A stretch of DNA of 64,000 nucleotides from Paraglaciecola psychrophila 170 (GCF_000347635.1 NC_020514.1:1302001-1366000); one strand, 5' to 3'. Positions 9,465 to 19,223 are shown, counted from the stretch's first letter. Made by a program: numbers and translations. The notes: generated from the sequence alone by a model not told the origin.

Positions 9465-9628
9465 AGGACTGCATGCTGCTGAGTCTCCACCTCCTTATCT
9501 TTTCATTTTATTTTTGAAAGAGTCGTCAATTTCAGTAGGTGTAGCAACATTTTATTAATAAACCTTTTGGGCAGGTTCATTTAAAAATAGAATTACCTTA
9601 CCTGAATCTGGTTTAAGAATTGAAATAA

Positions 9629-10622
9629 ATGCCTGTTCCAAGATCCGATCTGTCGAGTAAAAGAGATGAATGTAAAAAGGAACAGGCATGAGTAGATTAG
9701 TTGAGTTGTTTTGTGATGTCGATGATTTTTGCAAAGTATTTATACCTTAATAGCGTAAACAACTGCTTGAAGACGGTACGCAAAAACGTCAAAGAGAAGG
9801 GCAAATGACCACCAGTGAAATTATGACGATTGTCGTCAGTTTTCATATGTCACATTACCGTAATTTCAAAAACTATTATCTTGGGTATGTATCTCTTGTC
9901 TACAAAAATGCGTTTCCAAATTTATTGAGTTACACACAATTTATAAAGGTCATGCCTAGAGTTATTGTGCCCATGTGTGCCTACTTCACATCACTTAAAG
10001 GAAAGCCATCAGGACATGAATTCATTGACTCTACAAGCATCAAGGTGTGTCATAACATCCGAATACCTAGACATAAAACCTTCGACGGTATCGCTCAACG
10101 AGGTAAAGGTACTATGGGTTGGTTTTATGGCTTCAAGCTCCACTTAGTCGTCAATCATCACGGTGAAATTGTTGCTGCGAAAGTCACAACCGGCAATGTG
10201 CATGACACTCAACCCGTACGTGAATTAGCAGAAGGCTTGACTGATAAATTGTATGGAGACAAAGGCTATTTGAGTAAAGCTTTGGAAGCGGATTTATTAG
10301 ACAAAGGTGTAAGTCTCATCACAACCGTTCGCAAAAATATGAAAGCAAAAGCTATATCGTTGTGGGATAGAGCCATGCTTTCAAGGCGCTATATAATTCA
10401 AACAATAAACGACCAACTTAAGAATATTTCTTATATCGAACACTCAGGCATCGGAGTATGAACGGCTTTATGCTGAATTTACTCGCGGGATTGGTCGCTT
10501 ATTGTTTAAAAGAAAATAAGCCAAGCCTCAATTTAACTGACGTAGAGCTGAACTCTATGATTATCGCTTAAGCAGATCTCAGGTTACTTATCGTTATTGG
10601 TATTAGTGTTAAACACCCTGGG
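9629..10622 (+). mobile_element. IS982-family element, decayed
   Basis: The right end carries the family-like tip TGTTAAACACCCTGGGT (10607-10622 region). A matching left tip is not evident, so the left end may be lost or lie further out. The left part starts with ATGCCTGTTCC (9629-9639), whose inverted partner GGAACAGGCAT (9679-9689) covers the transposase start codon. The transposase inside is broken in three places. Confidence 0.7.
9688..10571 (+). pseudogene. IS982-family transposase with stops and a frameshift
   Basis: The true start is ATG 9688 (MSRLVELFCDVDDFCKVFIP), immediately followed by TAA TAG at codons 21-22. The frame continues as 9805-10461 with the DDE segments GHEFIDSTSIKVCHN, GFKLHLVVNHHGEIV and LYGDKGYL. 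Near 10450 one base is lost, after which the family C-terminus (NGFMLNLLAGLVAYC to MIIA) continues in another frame to TAA 10569. Nearly full length but not functional. Confidence 0.85.
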
Positions 10623-10717
10623 TCTTCTATCACTCTCTTCAAGGATGGTTGTCTTATTTATTTCCACGCAAACTGGCGGGAAGCTATTCTTTAAATTGAC
10701 TACGCCCCTGCTATTCC

Positions 10718-11653
10718 CTACAACTCACTCCATTGCATAAAACTAACCACCGCGTGATACAGCCTAAATCTTGCACTCTCTAACAAGGCAGCATGATCCG
10801 CATTTGATAAAATGACCCATTGCTTGTCCTGAGTAGCCAGTTTTTTAAAAAACAGCGCATCCGCATCCAGGTTGGCGAGAGGATCGAACTCTGCCTGCAA
10901 GAGTAGGGTTGGAACAAGAATGTTGGCAGCATCGAGTTGGTTCCATTGGCTCAGCCGATTCCAATCGGCGCGAACCGGATCAGCCTCGAGTGCGGCTTTA
11001 ACATAGGCATCGATCGCCTCTTTTGAAATGGTGCCAGGCACAATGAAATCTTCAGCTGCAGCCTCGGCCGTGGTTGGTTTTTTGTGCGGTATTTGGTCTA
11101 TCAGGCTGTCTTCAAATGTCATCTCTGTATCAATTGGAAATCCGTATAGAACTAGATTTTTCACTTTATCAGGATGCTTTTGTGCCGTTAGCATCGCGAC
11201 TAAGGAGCCGTTAGACCAACCGAAGACTGTTGTACCTTTGAGTGCTTTGTGGCGTCCATCAATATAATCCAACACCATCGAGGTATCTTTAGCGGCTCGC
11301 TCAGGAGTATTCCAGCCACTTTTATCCCTGGGTGTTTTGCCGTATCCACGTAAATCAATTGCGTAAACGGCCATGCCTTTTTTCACTAATGCATTCATCA
11401 TTGACAAGTCTTCTTGTGCCGTGACCAGATCAAAATCCGGCAGGGCACTCCAGGTACGGCCATGAATTAATAGGATTGCTGCCGTTGGATTTTCAGCGCT
11501 TCGACTATACAAGGTGAGTTTATGTCCATCATCCATGGTGACCAGTTGTTCAACCAGCGGCGCTGCATGAACCTGTAACTGCAATATGAAAAGAGCAATT
11601 ACAACAGTAAAAAAGCGTGTAAAAATCACAGTTGTTAGTTTTTTATTAGGCAT
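10718..11653 (-). CDS. Secreted alpha/beta hydrolase
   Basis: A 311-residue protein with a signal peptide (positive N-terminus, FFTVVIALFILQLQVHA). The core has LLIHGRTWSA (oxyanion region), the nucleophile elbow GWSNGS, a likely acid in QAEFDPLAN and a histidine in NADHAALLE, giving a complete Ser-Asp-His triad. It probably acts in the periplasm as an esterase or peptidase-like hydrolase; the substrate is not evident. The gene stands alone between IS debris and a pseudogene, so it may be part of an imported region. The GTG or ATG choice is not in doubt, since the signal peptide starts right at this ATG. Confidence 0.8.
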   Translation of the reverse strand: MPNKKLTTVIFTRFFTVVIALFILQLQVHAAPLVEQLVTMDDGHKLTLYSRSAENPTAAILLIHGRTWSALPDFDLVTAQEDLSMMNALVKKGMAVYAIDLRGYGKTPRDKSGWNTPERAAKDTSMVLDYIDGRHKALKGTTVFGWSNGSLVAMLTAQKHPDKVKNLVLYGFPIDTEMTFEDSLIDQIPHKKPTTAEAAAEDFIVPGTISKEAIDAYVKAALEADPVRADWNRLSQWNQLDAANILVPTLLLQAEFDPLANLDADALFFKKLATQDKQWVILSNADHAALLESARFRLYHAVVSFMQWSEL

Positions 11654-12041
11654 GAGATGTGGCTTTTTATTATATTTTTAGTACGGGCACAATAGTGGCC
11701 ATTTTTATGGAAGTCCAGTAATAGCTAATTAAGTGATGCATCCATTGGGATACAGTTCAAAATTGAGTCCTTTGTTACAGTTGCTATATAAGCTGAGTTT
11801 TTTATGAATTTGAGCAAGAGTTAACAGCAAGAATTAACAGGGCAGGCATGATAATTCGGAGCTGTTTAAATTCGGTAACTATCGGGGTCAAGTTAACTAT
11901 CGGGGTCAGAACAAAGTTAAATCAATATACAGCACAGCCATCATAGTGGTTGTTTACAAAAGAATGGATTCCGGCTAAAAAGCACACCGGAATGACGTAC
12001 AGAGAAAAACGGCCTGCGTGATAACAGCGCTTGAACCCATT
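11654..12041. other. Intergenic stretch with short repeats
   Basis: Contains two tandem copies of TAACTATCGGGGTCA with an 18-bp period (11876-11890 and 11894-11908), which resemble the GGGGTCA core of REP/RAYT ends. It also holds a hairpin-type repeat ATTCCGG..CCGGAAT at 11968-11993, a common intergenic repeat style. No gene seen. Confidence 0.55.
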
Positions 12042-12732
12042 CTATTTTGCATGCAAAGCCTTATAAAGCGGGCAAACCTTAAAATCGACATCATCTCCAC
12101 TGCGGTATTTTACTAAAATTCGTTCGGATTGACGCGCTATCTGTCGCCTTAGTTCGCGCCTTGCGCCTTTAACCCGCGCAACAGGTGTTGAATCATAAGC
12201 ACTGGTTTGATGTCGCATCCAGGCCATGACCGCCAAGGCCGCCTTATCATTCAAGGTTACCGATGAGCTACGGGCTACTGTACCGCTACCAACGGGCACC
12301 GCGTGTTCTTTTACCAGCTTTTGACCATTGGCTCAACCCAAACAGTGGAGTTTTTTTGGTCGAAAGTTTAGAAAATTGAATGATCTCTTGTTGGAAAGTC
12401 TTCGCCCGAAGACCGTTTCCTTTTCTTCGCGGCGAACTTTGACCTGGGCTAATTTCTTTTGATGTTTGGGATCGGCTCGTTGCGCTTCCGACAAGTGTTA
12501 TCGCTTCTTCAATCTGTTCTTTTGCAGCCCAAACACCGTGAGAAAATGCCTTGCGGCCTTTTTTTTCCTGAACTGTCCAAGTCGGCCCTAGGGATTTCAA
12601 CTTGCGTGTAACCGAGGCATCTCCAGCAGGTAAATTTTCCCAACCTGTGGGCACTGAATAAACCTTGCCCGTTTTATTTTTAAGGCTACTATCGGACTTA
12701 GTGATTAAAAAGCTGCGTGTTTCTGTAGGCAT
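12042..12732 (-). pseudogene. DUF2293-domain protein, multiply frameshifted
   Basis: The start MPTETRSFLITKSDSSLKNK to VQEKKGRKAFSHGVWAAKEQ is in one frame (from 12732). The centre ERADPKHQKKLAQVKVRREE lies in another, FQQEIIQF returns to the first, and QKLVKEHAVPVGSGTVAR with the C-terminal domain (AVMAWMRHQTSAYD, VKGARRELRRQIARQS) is in a third track ending at 12042. An in-frame TGA is also present near the joint. Pieced together it matches the normal length and order of a DUF2293 protein, whose function is unknown. Confidence 0.8.
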
Positions 12733-13115
12733 TCATTACTTCCATTCAGTTCTTCGATTTAATACTTCGATTCTATTCTTCGATGATATTTCGGTTCAAT
12801 ATTTCATTGATTAATTGCCACCAAAAATAGCCACATCAGGCGCTTCTTCCAGAGATTTGAAGATGACTGAGCTTCACTCTGTAAACGTTGAAATACTTTG
12901 TTGCGGATTGTACTGGGTATTTGAAATCAGCGAAATATAAAAGGGGGCAGATTCAAATTAAGCCATTAACCAGATAACCATAATAACGAGCAGCCCAAAA
13001 AATAGTTTTTCGATTTATTACAATGGGTATCTTTATAATTTCAATCTACCCAAATGAGTAAAGGCCGTTAATGATGCGATTTGCCGTAGCACTGTTATCA
13101 CTTAGAAAATAGATG
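12733..13115. other. Intergenic stretch with a degraded duplicate
   Basis: Bases 12981-13019 repeat, with a few changes, the segment 4609-4646 that precedes the small membrane ORF; here the corresponding minus-strand frame stops after seven codons. A run of TTCGAT-containing near-repeats lies at about 12755-12785. No gene seen. Confidence 0.5.
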
Positions 13116-13379
13116 TATACCCAAGTGACCTCAAGATGCAGAGTTCAGCGGGAATTCAAATCGTCAAATACAAGGCAAAGGTATTGCGGCATAGCGTTTC
13201 TATGTCCTATACCTTTAACGCAGTAGTTGGGGATTTGAAACCCGCCCGAAGGGAGCTTAGGCAGAAACCCAGTGCCGCGTTACAACATTTGAAAAGGGGA
13301 TGCCATTCCCTACATGTTGCGCCTTGCACTGAATTCCTGCCTAAGCTCTGAACCGGCATCTTGAGGTCACTTGGGTATA
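13116..13379. mobile_element. MITE-like structured repeat with perfect 24-bp terminal inverted repeats
   Basis: The left arm at 13116-13139 begins TATACCCAAGTGACCTC and is matched without error by 13356-13379. Inside is a nested pair GAGCTTAGGCAG (about 13254) / CTGCCTAAGCTC (about 13338), then CAGTG..CACTG and a GGGA/TCCC tip, so the right half can fold into a long branched stem. The 71-codon plus-strand ORF at 13136-13351 is entirely inside the repeat. I recall similar translations annotated as hypothetical proteins in related bacteria, which suggests a dispersed repeat, not a gene. No transposase is present. Confidence 0.7.
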
Positions 13380-13382
13380 TCT

Positions 13383-13802
13383 TTACCAGCCTTCAGCCTC
13401 AAAGCGAGCAACTCTTGCCTCTGCCTCGGTGCAATGGGTGAGTAATACCAATTTTGATAACGTGATACTTGGGATTTGCGTGATCAATCGAATCAACTTT
13501 GCTTCCAAAGTTTCTAATTTATCAGCATGTCCCAATAAAGCAGTTTCAATCTTCTTGATAAGGTAATGAAACTCACCATCACCTTGTTTATTTAACTTTT
13601 GTGAAATCATTTGATGAGCTTTTAGCTGTAAGGCGTAAGTTTGAACCTTTATCGCATCACCCGTTACATTCCAATTTCTTGAGCGACGTACTCGTTTTAA
13701 TTCGCACTCATACTGTAATGCAATTGCTTTAGCTTGTTTAGCCGTTTCGCCCCCGACTCGGTGAATGAGAGAAGGAAGCGCAATAATAATATCTTCATTC
13801 AT
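13383..13802 (-). CDS. Small conserved protein, possibly RRF_GI family
   Basis: A 139-residue basic, soluble protein. It has the signature CELKRVRRSRNWNVTG early and LSKLVLLTHCTEAEARVARF at the end. This pattern resembles a small gammaproteobacterial family annotated as ribosome recycling factor family (distinct from true Frr). I am not certain of that match and the function is unproven. It begins just four bases past the MITE right end, so the repeat may supply its transcript 3-prime end. Confidence 0.55.
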   Translation of the reverse strand: MNEDIIIALPSLIHRVGGETAKQAKAIALQYECELKRVRRSRNWNVTGDAIKVQTYALQLKAHQMISQKLNKQGDGEFHYLIKKIETALLGHADKLETLEAKLIRLITQIPSITLSKLVLLTHCTEAEARVARFEAEGW

Positions 13803-14269
13803 GACGGTGAGTGCGCAAATTTAATGTGGCTTTATGGCTAACTATTAAATCATTAAGTTAGATATTTCCCCACTTATTTCTTATTTTGGTATTCAACGAA
13901 TAAATCAAAAGAACGAGTGCTATTAAACATCGAGGCATCTAAGTGCTCTGTAGATAAAAGAAGATTAATGAAAATAAGAGGGGCAGATCTACACTGACAG
14001 TTAAACCTAATTGAATCTCTTCAACTAAGTCTTTCTTTTGCCAAGAAAGCCAAAAGTCTCAGTGCTTGGCGTGCTAGAACATATTATTTAACGGGGTAAC
14101 AACCGGCAAGTGATCTTCGTTGGTGATGTTAATATGAAAGCCTATGACCCTTTTATCTAATTTTGATCTCACCTTTCTTAGACGCCGCAAATCATTTAAC
14201 CCATAGCTGAACTAAAATACTCTTCGCCGCGTATTTTTTTACAAATATATGTTAACGATGGAAGGTAAT
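13803..14269. other. Intergenic stretch, probable transposon debris
   Basis: No intact gene. A stretch near 14105-14160 translates as VIFVGDVNMKAYDPFI, weakly like a TnpB (IS200/IS605 accessory) core, but it is too short to assign. The upstream region of the SRPBCC-SDR gene occupies the right end. Confidence 0.35.
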
Positions 14270-15709
14270 ATGAGCAAGGTTATTACCCTAGATAAAACTA
14301 TTGAAGTGACACGCAAGCTCCATGAGGCATTTGCTTACGTGAGTGAATTCTCACGTATTGAGCAATGGGATCCCGCTGTAGCTTCGGCCTCGAAGCTAAC
14401 TACTGGGAAACCCGGCATTGGCAGCCGTTATCAGATCGATATGAAAGCAGGCTTTAGTCTGTACTATGAAATTATTGAATTTGAAGTGAATAAGCGCCTG
14501 TTAATGACGGTCGATTCAACACTATTTACAGCCATAGAAGAAATTGTATTTACCACTACTGATACCGGCACCAAGGTGCGTTATATCGCAAACTTTAACT
14601 TCCCAGCGCCCATAGCGATTATTAGTCGATTAAATCCTGCAGTAATGAATTGGGTTGGCAACACTGCACTTGAAGGTTTAAGAAAAGCGTTAGAAGACAA
14701 TTTTACTACTCCCAAGGCATCAAACGTTCTGGCAGCCGCCGACAAGCTAATACTGCCAGGTGTCTGGCGTTTTACTCGCTTGGGTTATACAAGTTCTCGT
14801 AAGCGCTGGAATGCGCTGTCAGCATATATGTATGATCGCCATGTTGTCATAACAGGAGCAACTTCGGGTATTGGTTTGGCAGCTGCGAAACAATTGGCTG
14901 AACTTGGCGCAGAGTTAACATTGGTAGTTCGTGATAAAAACAAAGCGCAACAAGTTGTACGTGAACTAATAGAGCAAACTGGTAATACTCGAATCAATAT
15001 AGAGCTTGCCGATATGTCGCTAATGAAAGATGTACATGCGTTGGCAGACCGTCTGCTTAAAGCAGGTAATCAGGTTGATATATTAATTAATAATGCCGGC
15101 GCTTTGTTTAACCCTCGTAAACAAACTACTGAGGGTTTAGAGCAGAGCTTTGCCTTGTTGCTACTTGGGCCTTATATCCTTACAGAACGATTGCATTCAT
15201 TATTGGCAAAGTCTGAGTCAGCAAGAGTCGTCAACGTACTGTCGGGCGGAATGTACTCGCAAAAGATTCAGGTTAACGACTTACAAAGCCAACGCGGTGA
15301 ATACTCAGGCTCTACTGCATATGCAAGAGCAAAACGTGGCTTAATGATCTTGACTGAAGAATGGGCTAAGCGCTGGCAAGGTGATGATATAAGCGTCAAT
15401 GCAATGCATCCTGGCTGGGTAGACACGCCTGGGGTTGTCAATGCCTTGCCAGAGTTTTATCGAGTGACTAAGTGTTTTCTGCGTAATCCTGAGCAAGGAG
15501 CGGATACTATTACTTGGCTAGCTGCTGCTAAAGAAGCGAGTAAAGTCTCTGGTAAATTTTGGCTAGATCGAGAGCAGCACCCTAGTCATCTTTCAAAACG
15601 TACAGTTGAAACTGCCGCTCAGAGAAAGCAGTTGCTAGTGGCGCTGGAAAAATTAGAAAAAACAACTGCGACGACTAAACCCAAACAACGAAAAAAAGCC
15701 ACAAGTTAA
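14270..15709 (+). CDS. SRPBCC (cyclase/START-like) domain fused to a short-chain dehydrogenase
   Basis: About 479 residues. Residues 1-145 form an SRPBCC lipid-binding-type domain (ITLDKTIEVTRKLHEAFAYV, EQWDPAV), and residues 190-440 an SDR. The SDR has TGATSGIG, NNAG, and a catalytic Ser-Tyr-Lys (SGG, YARAK). The tail is lysine/threonine-rich (TTATTKPKQRKKATS). It resembles DHRS12-type proteins. ATG 14270 is preferred to 14249 because GGAAGG lies five bases ahead. The cargo pocket joined to a redox domain suggests a carried lipid or polyketide-like substrate, but none is known. It has no evident operon partners. Confidence 0.8.
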   Translation: MSKVITLDKTIEVTRKLHEAFAYVSEFSRIEQWDPAVASASKLTTGKPGIGSRYQIDMKAGFSLYYEIIEFEVNKRLLMTVDSTLFTAIEEIVFTTTDTGTKVRYIANFNFPAPIAIISRLNPAVMNWVGNTALEGLRKALEDNFTTPKASNVLAAADKLILPGVWRFTRLGYTSSRKRWNALSAYMYDRHVVITGATSGIGLAAAKQLAELGAELTLVVRDKNKAQQVVRELIEQTGNTRINIELADMSLMKDVHALADRLLKAGNQVDILINNAGALFNPRKQTTEGLEQSFALLLLGPYILTERLHSLLAKSESARVVNVLSGGMYSQKIQVNDLQSQRGEYSGSTAYARAKRGLMILTEEWAKRWQGDDISVNAMHPGWVDTPGVVNALPEFYRVTKCFLRNPEQGADTITWLAAAKEASKVSGKFWLDREQHPSHLSKRTVETAAQRKQLLVALEKLEKTTATTKPKQRKKATS

Positions 15710-15766
15710 AAACTGTTCAGCTATCTGAGTTGGCTCGGTATATAAAAGGGGCAGAGCCATATAAGG

Positions 15767-16510
15767 ACCTGCGGGGTCAGGTTCGTTTAAAGCTGTTAAA
15801 TTGTATTAATGGAACTATGATTTAGACTTTACGTACCAAAAATAATGTAAAGGAATATAAAATGGCTTGCTTATCTCGACTGTCCATAGCTGGTTGGCCG
15901 AAACACATAAATCAACGAAGCAATAATCGCTAAGCCTGCTTTTTGTTTAGCAGGATTACGAAGTTTATTTAGATAAACTCAAAGATGTTGCTAATAAATA
16001 TAATTTTTCCATCCATGCACTTGTTCTAATGACACACGGTGTTCACTAATTAGTGACTGCTACTTCGACGGATGGCTTCAGTTAAGTCATGCAAAACTTA
16101 GGAAAATGCTACGTAAGGTACATCAATCAAACATATCAACGAACGGGTACATTATGGGAAAGTCGTTTCGAATCGATCTTAGTAGACACTGAACGTTGTC
16201 TTTTAATACTTTATCGCTACATTGAGTTGAACCCCGTTAGAGCTAGAATGGTTGAACATCTGGCTGCGTATCTATGGTCAAATTATCAGAGTCTTTCTCT
16301 CTTACTTCTATCCGAGAATACAATCCAAACCTTTCGCGATGCCAAAAATAAGGTATGGGCAATAGATGATGAGCCGTTTATTGAACAGGTTTCCAATACC
16401 TTATTCAGAAGAGCCAAGCCATCACGATAAGGCGGTGATAGAAGAGCCAAGGTGTTTAATACACCAAAAATCAAATGATTTTATTTTTCAACAAACCTGA
16501 TCCCGCAGGT
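15767..16510 (+). mobile_element. REP-associated tyrosine transposase (RAYT) element, decayed
   Basis: Ends are inverted: ACCTGCGGGGTCAGGTT at 15767-15783 and AACCTGATCCCGCAGGT at 16494-16510 match in 16 of 17 positions. The transposase remnant lies between. An isolated copy of the right end occurs at 1659-1675 and GGGTCAGGT-type hairpins at 1867-1910, as expected if this family spread REP-like ends. Confidence 0.7.
15862..16430 (+). pseudogene. RAYT (Y1/IS200-like) transposase, stops and frameshift
   Basis: The family start MACLSRLSIAGWPKHINQRSNN is followed by TAA where Q is expected. A one-base shift gives DYEVYLDKLKDVANKYNFSIHALVLMT, and the HUH motif (normally NHVH) is degraded. Two further stops lead into 16089-16430, which holds YVRYINQTYQRTGTLWESRF and RYIELNPVRARMVEH. 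The catalytic tyrosine region in the C-terminal half remains readable but no functional protein can be made. Confidence 0.85.
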
Positions 16511-16580
16511 ATCAAAAAAATAAATAAGTAGGGACTGATGTCTCTTGTTTTGATAATGTAAAGGGAAAATAGGACAAGAT

Positions 16581-18213
16581 GTGACAAATTTAACTCCTTA
16601 ATCTAGTTTCTCAAAACTAGCGCAACAACCCCCGATAAACCTTATTTACATCAGCCAATAAATCGTCAGCTTAAGATATTTACATGGAATGATGTCGATC
16701 TTAGTGCAAGAAAGATAGCTTGTTCGTTGCTGAAAATGGGCTTATCAAAAGGTGATAGAGTCGGCATATTATCCAAAAACTGTGCAGAGTGGTTTATTGC
16801 TGATCTTGCCATTATGATGGCCGGAATGATTTCTGTGCCTATATACTTCACGGCAAATAGAGAGACCATTCAATATATTATTGAGGAAAGCGATTCTAAA
16901 GTCGTTTTTGTCGGCAAGTTGGACGGATTAGTCGAAGCACAGGAAGGGATTGCACAACATATCCCTAGAATTATTTTTCCTTATCCGAGTGTTTCTGGGC
17001 AATACTCCTGGCAGGCATTGCTTGATAACGAACCCTTAGGGGAGATTCATACCGCAGACTCGGAAGACACGATGACGCTTGCTTATACCTCTGGGAGTAC
17101 TGGAAAACCAAAAGGGGTAGTGACCACTTACCAAAACATTGGCGCAGCAGCCTTGACGACTGCGGCTCGGTTGAAAGCCACTGCCGATGACCATGTTATG
17201 TCCTATCTTCCTTTAGCACACATTACTGAACGTTCGGTTATCGAAACCCTTTCTTTTTATTTAGGTTGCTCGGTATTCTTTGTTGAAAACTTAGCCACTT
17301 TTATTGATGATGTTAAGGTCGCTCAACCAAATATGTTTGGTTCAGTTCCCCGTCTATGGTCTAAATTCCAGGGCGAAATTTTAAATAAAATGCCAGATAA
17401 AAAACTTCAATTCTTATTAAAATTCCAATCATTAACCAATTAGTAGCAAAAAAAATTCGGACATCGTTAGGGTTGAATAACGCGCGTATGTTTCTCTCGG
17501 GTACCGCGCCTATTTCTCCTGGGATACTTCAATGGTACAAGGGAATAGGTATTTCTATTTCAGAAGCTTGGGGAATGACCGAAACTTCAGGAATGTCTTG
17601 CGTTAATTATCCCTATCAAACTGATGCTCTCGGAAGTATTGGAAAATCAGTTACCTGTGTGGAAATGAAAATTGCCGACTCACAATAAATATTAGTTCGT
17701 GGGCCAGCGGTTTTCAAACAATACTACAAAAATGAACAAGCAACTAATGAGAGCTTTATCGACGGGTGGTTTAGAACCGGTGATATGGGTTTCGAGACAA
17801 TTGATGGAAATTTCAAGATTATTGGTCGCACCAAAGAGCAATTTAAAACAGCCAAAGGAAAATATGTTGCGCCTATACCAATCGAAAGCTTATTAGGACA
17901 TAACCCAGATATAGAGCAAGTTTGTGTTTTTGGTCAAGGCAGAAAGCAACCTATTGCTTTAGTCGTAATGAACTCACAAAATAAACAATCCAATGCATCT
18001 ATTACTCAGTCGCTATTATCGACCTTACAGGAAACAAATTCTAAACTAGAAAGCCATCAGGTATTAGATCATTTAATCATACTCAAAGATAGTTGGACCG
18101 TTGAAAATGACCTTTTGACACCCACTTTAAAAATTAAACGTACTGAGATTGAGGCAAGCTTTCAACACTATTTGACCGAACCACTTTTAGAAAAAATTAT
18201 CTGGGAGTCTTAA
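16581..18213 (+). pseudogene. Long-chain acyl-CoA synthetase (AMP-binding, FadD-like), broken
   Basis: The likely start is GTG 16581, with a stop and frame change within the first 15 codons. Then DKPYLHQPINRQ runs into a long frame with the P-loop LAYTSGSTGKPKG. A frameshift near 17425 (LLKF to PIINQLVAKKIR) is followed by a TAA at 17686 replacing a codon before ILVRGPAVF. The AWGMTETSG adenylation motif, GWFRTGDMG and the C-terminal GRTKEQFKTAKGKYV lid segment are all present. The enzyme would have activated fatty acids with ATP and CoA. It is essentially full length, so inactivation appears recent. Confidence 0.85.
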
Positions 18214-18633
18214 AATTACTAAAAAATTCTTTTTAAATATTGCAATAAATAGATGTCAGTTAGGGCTGTCTCATCTGATAATCTGCGTTAAGTGTAGCAA
18301 TCTCTTTTCGCCTGCTGCTAAAGACACCTAGGCCGAATGAATATAAGCCTTGGCTCTCCTTTTATATTTAAAGGACAAGCACGTAATTTGAGTGATAGTT
18401 GGAGGGAACATATTTTTAGCGACAACGCAGTTGGCGCCCATAAACTAAGCTTTTTTGTGCGGTTAAGAACTTTAGTAGCGGCGGCTTTCTTTGGTTACTT
18501 TCTTTAGCTGTAGCACGAAATTAAGTCAGTCGGTAAGAAGACGCCGCGCGGGATGCTTCTTTAATAAATGCATTGATATCTGTGTTCGAAGTATATGCCA
18601 CAGAAAGCATACAGTTGTGAGGGGGCAGACCAA
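18214..18633. other. Intergenic stretch with a repeat copy
   Basis: No gene supported. The right part (about 18411-18490) is one copy of the repeat also found at 19468-19535. A short frame beyond it (KSVGKKTPRG-like) matches nothing I know. Confidence 0.45.
18411..18480 (+). repeat. Dispersed repeat, copy left of slyD
   Basis: Shares AGCGACAACGC, TGGCGCCCATA, and ACTTTAGTAG spacing with 19468-19535 in the same orientation, about 85 percent identical by eye. Confidence 0.75.
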
Positions 18634-18680
18634 AAAAAAGGGGGGAGTGAATTTTATTACTATTCACTCCCCCCTTTTTT
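18634..18680 (-). terminator. Strong bidirectional terminator after slyD
   Basis: A 19-bp stem with arms AAAAAAGGGGGGAGTGAAT and its complement, loop of about nine bases, and A/T tracts on both sides. It lies 46 bp past the slyD stop on the minus strand and would serve transcripts from either side. Confidence 0.85.
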
Positions 18681-18725
18681 CCGAAATGAAACTCTCTCCG
18701 GGCCATTCTTGCTGGTCTTATTTAC

Positions 18726-19223
18726 TTAACTTGCTGCTTGTTCTTCGTGTTGATGGCCGCCTTCACCATGAACATGGCCATGAGAGAGCTCTTCTTCAGT
18801 CGCTTCTCTCACTTCAATTACCGAGCCTGAAAAATGCAGTATTTTACCTGATAACGGGTGATTAGGATCGACGGTGATATCATCACCGTCAACTTTAGCG
18901 ACCGTCAATTGAACCGGGCCGTTTTGAGCTTGGGCAGTAAAAACCATGCCTGTTTCAATACTTTCAATGCCTTCAAAGACTTTTCGAGGCACAACTTGTA
19001 GAATTTCTTCATTGTATTCACCGTAGGCATCGGCTGGTTCAACGGTTACATCAAACTCTTCACCAGGGGCTTTACCCACAAGTGCAGCTTCTAAACCGGG
19101 AATAATATTGCCTTGGCCATGTAAATATACCAGTGGTGCAGCCCCTTCTGAGCTATCAACAACTTGGCCTTCGGTGTCTTTCACTGTGTAGTTCAAAGAT
19201 ACTACTTTTTGATCTGCAATCAT
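18726..19223 (-). CDS. slyD: SlyD-like FKBP-type peptidyl-prolyl isomerase
   Basis: A 165-residue cytoplasmic foldase. FKBP halves surround an inserted chaperone flap: VVSLNYTVKDTEGQVVDSS and LVYLHGQGNIIPGLEAALVG, insert YGEYNEEILQVVPRKVF onward, then VDPNHPLSGKILHFSG. The C-terminal tail is histidine-rich (HGHVHGEGGHQH), the nickel-binding feature that marks SlyD and links it to hydrogenase metallocentre assembly in other species. The ATG follows AGGATGAAAA. The gene is bracketed by two copies of a dispersed repeat. Confidence 0.92.
   Translation of the reverse strand: MIADQKVVSLNYTVKDTEGQVVDSSEGAAPLVYLHGQGNIIPGLEAALVGKAPGEEFDVTVEPADAYGEYNEEILQVVPRKVFEGIESIETGMVFTAQAQNGPVQLTVAKVDGDDITVDPNHPLSGKILHFSGSVIEVREATEEELSHGHVHGEGGHQHEEQAAS

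Noticed and set aside
13136..13351. 71-codon plus-strand ORF as a real small protein
   Set aside because: It lies wholly inside the repeat with terminal inverted ends and nested stems; base pairing, not coding, explains the conservation I recall.
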